5,430 nt of DNA from contig JABGPX010000717.1 in NCBI GenBank assembly GCA_018644745.1, positions 1-5,430 on the forward strand, given 5' to 3'. Position 1 is the first letter of the stretch, and each line of letters begins with the position of its first letter. This stretch comes from Spirochaetales bacterium (GTDB lineage Bacteria > Spirochaetota > Spirochaetia > ARS1246). Of this stretch, positions 1 to 5,430 are shown one piece after another. The notes below the pieces were generated by a model. The model was not told the origin of the DNA. It worked only from the letters and a program-made list of their open reading frames with translations, and did not search any database. The position numbers and the translations under genes are program-made.

Positions 1-975
1 ATGAAGAGATGGGACTATATATCCGAATTTTATGATTCAGACCTGAATAAAACAAGAAGTCTGGACGACTGCGCCTGCCCGAGCTTTTTCAAGCTGGGCA
101 GTAAATGGGTTTTGCTGTACATCAGCCACTATAACGGCGTTCAGTATTATGTCGGTGAATATTCCGGGGGTAAGTTTTTCCCTGAAAAACACGAGAAGAT
201 GAATTGGCCGGGCGGCGTGTTTTTCGCGGTCGAAAGCCTTCTCGATGACCGAGATCGCCGGATCATATGGGGATGGGTTCCGGAAACGAGGTCAAGGGCA
301 ACACAGCATGCATCGGGCTGGTCAGGCGTTATGAGTATGCCGAGAGTTGTATCTATGACTGACGATGGTCAAATCAATGTCGATCCACCGGAGGAGTTCG
401 AGCGCTTGCGGTTGAACTATCGAAAACTTGTAGGATTACAGCTTTACCGATCGTATGAAGCACTCCTAAATGATATTTCCGGCGACTCTTTAGAATTATT
501 AATGCGGGTAGGCCCGTTAAATGAAGCAAGGTTCGGAATTAAGGTCAGATGTTCGCCGGATGGACAGGAGGAGTCAGCAATCCTATATGACTCGGAAAAG
601 GCGACAATCACTATCGATACAAGAAAATCGAGCTTATGTGACGATATCGTGCAACCGTTTCCATATCCTTGGGCGGCAAAAATGCCGGACATCGACAGTA
701 TGGTGCCGCCCTTTTCTCGAAACGGGGAGCACACCATAAAAAATGTCTTCCTGCAAGAAGTTCCTTTCAGTGTGGAAAAGGCCGAGCGCCTGCAACTGCG
801 AGTTTACATTGATCGCTCAATCCTTGAGATTTACTTGAATAGCAGAATTTGTGTAACGCAGAGAATCTATCCTTCGAGGAAGGATAGCACGGGGGTCAAG
901 CTGTTTTGTGAAATGGGGAACGTACATGTTGAATCATTGGAGGCCTGGGATATTGCTGCCACCAATCATTGGTAG
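1..975 (+). CDS. GH32-like glycosidase, C-terminal part (5' end not in window)
   Basis: Glycoside hydrolase family 32 enzymes (invertase, levanase, fructanase) cleave fructosyl linkages using a five-bladed propeller followed by a beta-sandwich. Residues about 23-110 resemble propeller blades 3-5: a CPSFF segment (26-30) followed by KLGSKWVLL, a YYVGEY strand, a GGVFFAVESLLDDRDRRIIWGW block, and a GWSGVMSMPR segment (107-116). Residues about 140-324 resemble the family's beta-sandwich, with the hallmark YIDRSILEIYLN (D271, E276) and a following RIYPS. The NDPNG nucleophile motif and the RDP motif, which normally lie 150-200 residues upstream, are absent. The ATG at position 1 is therefore probably an internal methionine of a longer gene cut by the window edge, although a truly truncated gene cannot be excluded. 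The canonical acid/base glutamate (E in ECPDF) aligns with A25, so either this is a divergent subfamily or it is not a classical fructosidase. It lies 48 bases upstream of the first permease, probably in the same operon. Confidence 0.8.
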   Translation: MKRWDYISEFYDSDLNKTRSLDDCACPSFFKLGSKWVLLYISHYNGVQYYVGEYSGGKFFPEKHEKMNWPGGVFFAVESLLDDRDRRIIWGWVPETRSRATQHASGWSGVMSMPRVVSMTDDGQINVDPPEEFERLRLNYRKLVGLQLYRSYEALLNDISGDSLELLMRVGPLNEARFGIKVRCSPDGQEESAILYDSEKATITIDTRKSSLCDDIVQPFPYPWAAKMPDIDSMVPPFSRNGEHTIKNVFLQEVPFSVEKAERLQLRVYIDRSILEIYLNSRICVTQRIYPSRKDSTGVKLFCEMGNVHVESLEAWDIAATNHW

Positions 976-1023
976 TATCTCTGCCGTTGCATCACAGATA
1001 GATGGAGCGGCCGTAAGAAATCT

Positions 1024-1974
1024 ATGTCTTTACTGTATAGAGGGAGCCGACATAAGGTAATGATAAACAATGCGCGCTTAAAAGACGCTGTAAAAAAGAA
1101 CTCCGGACTATACCTCATGTTGGCGCCTGGTGTCATCTTTTTCATAATTTTTTCATATGTACCAATGCTTTTTCTTGTTGTCGCCTTCCAGAACTACATA
1201 GCAGGCAGAGGCGTTTGGCGAAGTGATTTTGTCGGTTTTCGGAACTTCATAACACTCTTGAACGACCCGATTATACCACGCGTAATTTATAACACTATAT
1301 GCATCAATCTATTGAAAATCGTATTGACCACTCCAGTCCCAATATTTCTCGCACTGGCCTTCAACGAAATGAAAGACAGCATTGTGAAGCGATCCATGCA
1401 GACAGTAATATACATCCCCCACTTTTTCTCCTGGATCGTGGCTTATGGTATCATTATTGGCCTCTTCTCAGTAAGCACCGGATACTTCAACAATCTGTTG
1501 GTCCAAGCGGGTTTTGAGCCGATTGCATTTCTCGGAAACAGAAGGCTGTATTGGCCATTTCTCATTCTGAGCGAACAGTGGAAAGAAGCTGGCTGGGCGT
1601 CAATAATATATATTGCGGCCTTATCCGGGGTGAATCCTGAGCTATACCAGGCGGCGAAAATAGATGGTGCGAATAAATTCAGACAAATTCGGCATATTAG
1701 CATACCTTCGATAAGTTCTACGATTATCATGCTATTCATTTTGGGAATAGGCAGTCTGGTATCGGGATCTTTTGAACAGATACTCGCTACGACTAACGCA
1801 TCGCTGTTCGAGGTTTCGGAAATTATTCCTCTCTATGTATATCACAAGGGTATTGTGAACTTCCGAGTAAGCGTTGCTACTGCCGCGGGTTTGTTCCAGT
1901 CGGTGATCAGTTTTGCTCTGGTTTATATGTGCAACTGGATCGCACGTAGAATAGGGGATGCGTCGATATGGTAA
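1024..1974 (+). CDS. ABC sugar transporter permease, LplB-type
   Basis: An inner-membrane permease of the binding-protein-dependent sugar importer class (MalF-like, LplB subgroup); it would pair with the next gene to form the translocation channel. The 316-residue length is usual. A short polar N-terminus is followed by the first membrane segment (about residues 36-58, MLAPGVIFFIIFSYVPMLF), typical of LplB proteins. Further hydrophobic segments follow at about 95-115, 135-155, 190-205, 235-255 and 285-305. The cytoplasmic EAA loop that docks the ATPase is clear: YQAAKIDGANKFRQIRHISI from Y208. The start is uncertain: ATG 1024 has a GGAG 16 bases upstream, and an in-frame ATG at 1060 has AGGGAG at 1041-1046 (13 bases away), so neither is ideal. 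The C-terminus (DASIW) looks complete. It overlaps the next gene by 7 bases, so translational coupling is likely. The oligosaccharide substrate cannot be told from the permease sequence. Confidence 0.93.
   Translation: MSLLYRGSRHKVMINNARLKDAVKKNSGLYLMLAPGVIFFIIFSYVPMLFLVVAFQNYIAGRGVWRSDFVGFRNFITLLNDPIIPRVIYNTICINLLKIVLTTPVPIFLALAFNEMKDSIVKRSMQTVIYIPHFFSWIVAYGIIIGLFSVSTGYFNNLLVQAGFEPIAFLGNRRLYWPFLILSEQWKEAGWASIIYIAALSGVNPELYQAAKIDGANKFRQIRHISIPSISSTIIMLFILGIGSLVSGSFEQILATTNASLFEVSEIIPLYVYHKGIVNFRVSVATAAGLFQSVISFALVYMCNWIARRIGDASIW
1953..1958 (+). promoter_or_regulatory. Ribosome binding site for the second permease
   Basis: AGGGGA lies inside the end of the first permease gene, 9 bases before ATG 1968. 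It supports that start and the 7-base gene overlap. Confidence 0.7.
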
Positions 1975-2849
1975 GGCGGACAGGCACAAGGCGTGGAGCT
2001 GACGAGTGGATCACGCTGGTAATTTCATATGCCACTGTTTCACTATTTTCTGTTTTATGCGGGATATCTGTATTGAGAGTTGTTGCTTTGGCGTTTAGTG
2101 ACGAGTCGGCGGTCATGTCCGGCGCGGTCGGATTAATTCCTATAAAAGTGTCTCTCGTGGCCTTTCGGTTCATATTTGCTAGCAGCGAATTCACTCGATC
2201 ATTAAAATTTACCGTATTGGTAACTGCAGTCTATGTTGTAACCTCTCAATTGATGTTAGTGATCTATGTGTATCCGCTGTCGAAGAACTACCTTAAGGGT
2301 GTAAAGTTCTTCAGGCTTTTTACGCTTTTTTCTATGTTATTCAACGGGGGGATACTTCCTACGTATCTTGTTGTCCGTTCTTTAGGATTGCTCAACACCA
2401 TGTGGGCGCTTATAATTCCGACCTTGATCAGTCCATTCAATGCAATACTTTTAATGACATTCTTTAAAACAATCTCGAGTGAATACGAGGAAGCTGCGAG
2501 GGTCGAGGGAGCTTCACATCTGGCGATACTGTTCAAGATATACCTTCCTATGTCGAAGCCAGCGTTCTTGACCATATTACTATTCGGCATGGTTGGCAGG
2601 TGGAACGGCTGGTTTGATGCGCTCATGTATATTACCAGAAACGAGTATTTTACTCTGCAAATCGTACTGCGAAATTTACTTGCATTAGCCGATACATCAA
2701 TGCTGAGAGTAACGGTCATTGCTCCGGCGCCACTACCTTCGATACAAGCGGCGGCATTGATTTTTGCGATTTTTCCCATCCTACTTGTGTACCCATTTCT
2801 GCAGAAGTATTTTGTAAAGGGCATCATGCTCGGAGGAATCAAGGGATAA
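1968..2849 (+). CDS. ABC sugar transporter permease, YtcP/MalG-type
   Basis: Second half of the importer channel, in the MalG-like carbohydrate permease group that normally partners LplB proteins. At 293 residues it is full length. Recognisable blocks are SLGLLNTMWALIIP (from about residue 138), a FFKTI segment, then the EAA loop EYEEAARVEGAS (residues 172-183) continuing to the IYLPMSKPAF segment. After it comes MVGRWNGWFDALMYI, a strong signature of this subgroup, and LQIVLRNLL. The C-terminus QKYFVKGIMLGGIKG is the usual end of the family, so the gene is intact even though the DNA directly downstream is damaged. ATG 1968 is supported by AGGGGA 9 bases upstream. No binding protein or ATPase gene follows. 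In related loci the lipoprotein binding component is nearby and the ATPase (MsmX type) is often encoded elsewhere and shared. No terminator hairpin with a T-run is visible after the stop. Confidence 0.94.
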   Translation: MVRRTGTRRGADEWITLVISYATVSLFSVLCGISVLRVVALAFSDESAVMSGAVGLIPIKVSLVAFRFIFASSEFTRSLKFTVLVTAVYVVTSQLMLVIYVYPLSKNYLKGVKFFRLFTLFSMLFNGGILPTYLVVRSLGLLNTMWALIIPTLISPFNAILLMTFFKTISSEYEEAARVEGASHLAILFKIYLPMSKPAFLTILLFGMVGRWNGWFDALMYITRNEYFTLQIVLRNLLALADTSMLRVTVIAPAPLPSIQAAALIFAIFPILLVYPFLQKYFVKGIMLGGIKG

Positions 2850-2879
2850 GCCTACCAAAGTCAAATAGGAGACAACGCT

Positions 2880-3044
2880 TACGTGTTCGACTTAGAGTTA
2901 GATCTGGAATAGTAAGACAAGCTTGCTCACGATTTAGACTGCTCGTATATACACTGGAAACTGAAGGACCGGCTTCTCGAATTAATTATCATGTATGACC
3001 ACCCAATGCCTCCGCGTGACTTCTTCGCCCGTGGCAATCATTAG
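2880..3044 (+). pseudogene. Sulfatase C-terminal relic with two in-frame stops
   Basis: The frame starting at 2880 reads YVFDLELDLE, then stops TAG (2910-2912) and TAA (2913-2915), then DKLAHDLDCSYIHWKLKDRL, LELIIMYDHPMPPRDFF, and ARGNH before TAG at 3042-3044. This matches, without gaps, the sulfatase C-terminal pattern in which an LYDxExDPEExxNLAxDP stretch is followed by a helix ending LkdrLLxwmI. The intact copy of that pattern in this window (LYDIENDPEEIRNLADD, about 3525-3575) lines up position by position. The proline of DP is leucine here, and two codons of the linker have become stops. I read it as the last ~55 codons of a sulfatase whose remaining 5' part was deleted next to the permease gene. 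Similarity before 2880 is not convincing. A short ORF starting at GTG 2883 after AGGAG (2867-2871) would end after 9 codons and is unlikely to matter. Confidence 0.68.
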
Positions 3045-3160
3045 CTACCGAAAGGACCAACGAACTATTGGAGTAGTCACAGTAGTGAGCACGCCCGGTC
3101 GCCTCTGACCCCCTTAACCTGATTCAGCATTATGATAGACTTAACGCTGGAAAAAATGAA

Positions 3161-3166
3161 AGGGAG
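3161..3166 (+). promoter_or_regulatory. Ribosome binding site of IS3 orfA
   Basis: AGGGAG lies 5 bases before ATG 3172 and fixes that start. A TATGAT at 3131-3136 could be a -10 element of the IS promoter, but no well-spaced -35 is visible. Confidence 0.65.
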
Positions 3167-3171
3167 CAGAA

Positions 3172-3309
3172 ATGCCACGAGTAAGATACAGCACGGAGCA
3201 GATCATTAATAAGCTGCGGCAGGCGGAAGTCCTTATATCCCAAGGACGGTCGGTCAATGAGGCGGCTAAGGAATTAGCGATCTCAGATCATACCTACTGC
3301 CGTTGGCGA
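3172..3309 (+). pseudogene. IS3-family transposase OrfA, truncated
   Basis: The first 46 residues (MPRVRYSTEQIINKLRQAEV, then LISQGRSVNEAAKELAIS, then DHTYCRWR) are a close match to the N-terminus of IS3-family OrfA, whose helix-turn-helix binds the IS ends. The usual pattern is MPRKRYTxEQIIxKLREAEV, then GxSVxEAAxxLGIS, then TYYRWR. OrfA is normally about 85-100 residues and continues after YYRWR with a charged stretch leading to a leucine zipper. Here the similarity stops abruptly after R46. The same frame runs on out of register through sulfatase DNA to a stop at 3430-3432, giving an 86-residue hybrid whose second half is not a real protein. The dimerising zipper and the frameshift region to orfB are gone. 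Confidence 0.9.
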
Positions 3310-4247
3310 GGGACCGACTTGATAACAACCCTGAAGTCATCCGCACCATCCGAACAAAAAAGTTCCGCTATATCCGCAACTTCCTGCCGCATCAGCCATA
3401 CGCTTCGTTCTATCCCGATGGCGTGTTCCTGATGCTCGGACCACCTGTCATGGTCAATCAGAACGGCCTGCCGAAGGAGTGCAAAAAGTATCTATTCTGG
3501 CAGGACCATAAGCCGGCCGAGGAGTTGTATGATATCGAAAACGATCCGGAAGAGATCCGCAACCTCGCGGATGATCCGGCTTTTGGCGAGGTCAGGGATG
3601 AGCTGCGCGGCAAGCTGTTTGGCTGGATGATCGAGACCCGTGATCTTGGTCTCATTGATGAACCGGAAATCGTCTCCAGGGCCGCGGCGTATAACGGCGT
3701 GAGTCATGCGGTCGGCGCGCACTGTAACAATTTTGAACGGATCCTGGAAACCGCCGATCTGGCTCGATTGGGTGAGGAAGGAAGGAAGGAACTCCTAAAC
3801 CGGCTGGATGATTCTGACAGCGCAGTGCGCTTTTGGGCGGTGACTGGTCTGTTTAGCTTTGAGTTTGATTCCGCCCTCAAACCTTTGCTCGAGCCGCTCC
3901 TTGATGATCCATCTATCAGCGTCAGTCTGGCCGCGGCCGCATATTTTGTTCGAATGGAAGAGGGCGCCCGCGCCATAGAAGCATTTACCCGGGCGCTGAG
4001 AAACGACATCCTCTGGACACGGCTTCGAGCGGCGGCTTATCTCTCCTACTGTAACAAAGACCAGTTGAAGCCGATGAAACCCCTTATCCTTGTGCTGAAG
4101 TCAGCCGGCGAAAACCAAAAAATCTTCGGTCCGGAACACGACCCGTATGTCGGCACCAACTCCTTTCTTCCAGGGCAGAGAGATATGATTGCTAAGGTGT
4201 GGGTCATCGACAGGGTAACCAAACGCATAGAGCTGTCGTGTAAATAG
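3306..4247 (+). pseudogene. Sulfatase C-terminal half with HEAT-like repeats; catalytic N-terminus lost
   Basis: Reads from ARDRLDNNPEVIRTIRTKKF followed by RYIRNFLPHQPY, the characteristic C-terminal subdomain of a group of type I sulfatases. A Y/W-rich segment follows, then LYDIENDPEEIRNLADDPAF at about 3525-3584 and WMIETRDLGLIDEPEI. The last third (about 3765-4120) holds HEAT-like helical pairs, e.g. LLNRLDDSDSAVRFWAVTGL and LLEPLLDDPSISVSLAAAAY, as in sulfatases that carry such a tail. The whole alkaline-phosphatase-like core, including the Cys-x-Pro-x-Arg motif and metal ligands, is absent. Upstream, the frame joins truncated IS3 orfA at 3306-3310. An open frame exists from TTG 3303, but it has no convincing ribosome site and lacks the active site. 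The remaining 313 codons contain no stop or frameshift, so the truncation is probably recent. It ends 36 bases before the next sulfatase, probably once its operon partner. Confidence 0.85.
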
Positions 4248-4271
4248 AGGAAAGCAGAATAAAAGGGACAC

Positions 4272-4276
4272 GAAGG
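4272..4276 (+). promoter_or_regulatory. Ribosome binding site for the third sulfatase
   Basis: GAAGG ends 7 bases before ATG 4284. It supports this start, and the family-typical PNVILF strand follows at once. Confidence 0.6.
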
Positions 4277-4283
4277 TATAACT

Positions 4284-5430
4284 ATGAAAACTCAAGATAA
4301 ACCCAATGTCATACTTTTTATGGTAGATCAACTCTCGGCCAAGTGGCTGGAAGCAGCGCGTAATCGGAAGATCTGCGAGCTGCCGAACTTCGACTGGCTG
4401 CAAAGCAGCGGGACGACTTTTACCCGCGCCATCACAAGCAACCCGGTGTGCTCGCCTGCACGGGCGACCATTGCCACGGGGCTTACCTCGCGGGCACATG
4501 GCCTGATCATGAACGGCTATTCGCTCAATCCCGAGATCCCGACTTTCATGCGGGAGTTGCAGAAGTCAGGCTGGCGGACCGGAGCCTTCGGCAAGCTGCA
4601 TCTGAAGCCCCACTTCGAGAAGTTCTATCAGGATTATGCCGTGTATGGCTTTGACGTGGTCCACAACACTGAGGACGACCGCAGCGGCGTCTGGCTGGAC
4701 TGGGTGAAGGAAGACCATCCCGAACACTATGAAGCAGTCCTCGCCACCCGCTGGCCGGACGTGCCCGGATATGCCGAGTACGGCCCCGACAAGATCGACA
4801 TGCGGCCGGCAATACGTGAAGCCAAGAAAAAGTATCCAGATGTGTTCGACAAACCGCTGCAGTTCCCGGAAGAGCTTTCGCAGTCGGCCTGGATCACCTC
4901 GCGGGCGTTGGACTACATTAAAGAAACCGATTCAGATCAGCCGCTTTTCGCGCACGTGAGTTTCGTGGCGCCGCATCCGCCATACTGCCCGCCGGCAGAA
5001 ACCATGGACAAGGTTGCTCCGGAGAACATACCTACCCCGGTGCCGGCGGAGTGGCTGCACAGTGATGATGCGCCGGAGTACTACAGGAAGCTCGCACGTT
5101 TCCTCAACAACGAAACTGACAAAAAGCCGATCTGGGCAGACACCGTGATCAGGCGTGATCCCGAGGGTGGACCTGCCAGACCGAAGGTGAATTTTGCCGA
5201 TAGCCGTCATCGCTACTTTGCCGACATCGTCCACCTCGACCAGCAGCTTGGCCGGGTCAGGAAAGCTCTTGAGGAGACGGGTAGACTGGCGAGTACTTAT
5301 ATCATCTTTACAGCCGATCACGGCGAGCTGTTGGGGGACCATGGCTTCATGCAGAAGCAGGAGCGCCACTACGACGGCAGCATCCGGATACCACTGGCCA
5401 TTGCCGGCCCCGGGCTTGAGAAAGGTGCAG
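4284..5430 (+). CDS. Type I (formylglycine) sulfatase, 3' end beyond window
   Basis: Hydrolyses a sulfate ester, probably on a carbohydrate, using a cysteine converted to formylglycine. The first 382 codons are open without a stop. Visible family features in order: N-terminal strand PNVILFMVDQ with metal ligand D15 (the second position is Q16, as in some sulfatases and phosphonate monoesterases); ITSNPVCSPARATIATGL with C56 in a perfect C-x-P-A-R motif for the formylglycine-generating enzyme; FGKLHL (K104, H106), matching the usual GKxHL catalytic pair; VAPHPPY with H231; FADIVHLDQQLGRV; and TADHGELLGDHGFMQK with metal ligands D345-H346 and K358. All key residues are present, so the enzyme looks functional as far as seen. 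The fold begins within eight residues of the start with no hydrophobic leader, so it is predicted to be cytoplasmic. The exact substrate is not readable; a related phosphonate monoester or phosphodiesterase activity is the main alternative. The formylglycine-generating enzyme itself is not in this window. Confidence 0.95.
   Translation, partial: MKTQDKPNVILFMVDQLSAKWLEAARNRKICELPNFDWLQSSGTTFTRAITSNPVCSPARATIATGLTSRAHGLIMNGYSLNPEIPTFMRELQKSGWRTGAFGKLHLKPHFEKFYQDYAVYGFDVVHNTEDDRSGVWLDWVKEDHPEHYEAVLATRWPDVPGYAEYGPDKIDMRPAIREAKKKYPDVFDKPLQFPEELSQSAWITSRALDYIKETDSDQPLFAHVSFVAPHPPYCPPAETMDKVAPENIPTPVPAEWLHSDDAPEYYRKLARFLNNETDKKPIWADTVIRRDPEGGPARPKVNFADSRHRYFADIVHLDQQLGRVRKALEETGRLASTYIIFTADHGELLGDHGFMQKQERHYDGSIRIPLAIAGPGLEKGA

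Larger units (their letters stand above)
3106..3309 (+). mobile_element. Remnant of an IS3-family insertion sequence (left end and part of orfA)
   Basis: Only the 5' part of orfA survives. orfB (the DDE transposase) and the right end are missing, so the element cannot move itself. A possible left terminus is TGACCCCCTTAACC from 3106: it begins with TG as IS3-family ends do and lies 66 bases before orfA, a normal leader length. Without the right end or a target duplication the boundary is a guess; the orfA part is firm. The 61 bases between the upstream sulfatase relic's stop (3044) and 3106 hold nothing I recognise. Confidence 0.6.

Noticed and set aside
961..973. Perfect dyad ACCAAT-C-ATTGGT at the end of the glycosidase gene
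   Set aside because: It lies inside the coding sequence and its one-base centre cannot form a hairpin. A single 13-base palindrome with no second copy is weak evidence for an operator.
976..1000. Imperfect hairpin TATCTCTG / CACAGATA between the glycosidase and first permease genes
   Set aside because: The stem has a mismatch, a 9-base loop, little G+C and no T-run, so it does not support a terminator.
2288..2842. 184-codon minus-strand reading frame opposite the second permease
   Set aside because: It mirrors a clear permease gene, resembles no family I know and has no ribosome site. It is a shadow frame.
2850..3171. CRISPR array, tRNA or riboswitch in the longest gene-free stretch
   Set aside because: No repeated units, cloverleaf or conserved riboswitch elements were seen. 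The stretch is explained by a sulfatase relic and an IS leader.
3172..3432. 86-codon reading frame starting as IS3 OrfA
   Set aside because: Only the first 46 codons are OrfA. The rest is sulfatase DNA read in the wrong frame, so it is not annotated as a full gene.
4932..5369. 145-codon minus-strand reading frame opposite the third sulfatase
   Set aside because: The plus strand encodes conserved sulfatase motifs throughout this stretch, and the antisense frame has no recognisable protein features.

Overview
This window looks like part of a bacterial carbohydrate-use locus that has been rearranged by an insertion sequence. All genes lie on the plus strand. The mix of a divergent GH32-type protein, LplB/YtcP-type ABC permeases and several sulfatases (one with a HEAT-like tail) fits a polysaccharide-degrading bacterium. 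Planctomycetota/Lentisphaerota-type organisms, spirochaetes and Paenibacillus-like Firmicutes all carry such genes. The sequence alone does not settle the phylum, and a metagenome-assembled genome is possible.

Layout. Positions 1-975 hold the 3' part of a GH32-like glycosidase; its usual N-terminal catalytic blade lies upstream of the window or is missing. Positions 1024-1974 and 1968-2849 encode two inner-membrane permeases that overlap by 7 bases and form the channel of a sugar importer. No solute-binding protein or ATPase is present here. Positions 2850-3105 look empty, but one frame (about 2880-3044) reads as the decayed C-terminal end of a sulfatase with two adjacent stop codons. A truncated IS3-family orfA follows (3172-3309, with a possible IS left end near 3106). 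It runs straight into the C-terminal half of a second sulfatase with HEAT-like repeats (about 3306-4247), which has lost its whole catalytic N-terminal domain. A third sulfatase starts at 4284 with an intact active-site motif and runs off the end of the window.

How the parts may work together. The two permeases would import an oligosaccharide. The GH32-like protein and the sulfatases would act on a glycan carrying sulfate esters. The third sulfatase has no visible signal peptide, so desulfation after import, in the cytoplasm, is a reasonable inference. The middle of the locus is damaged: at least two sulfatase genes survive only as 3' fragments around an IS scar. The right part is clearly richer in G+C than the permease part, which suggests a mosaic origin. 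I see no wholly new system. The most informative features are the sulfatase relic hidden in the apparent gap and the IS3-sulfatase junction.
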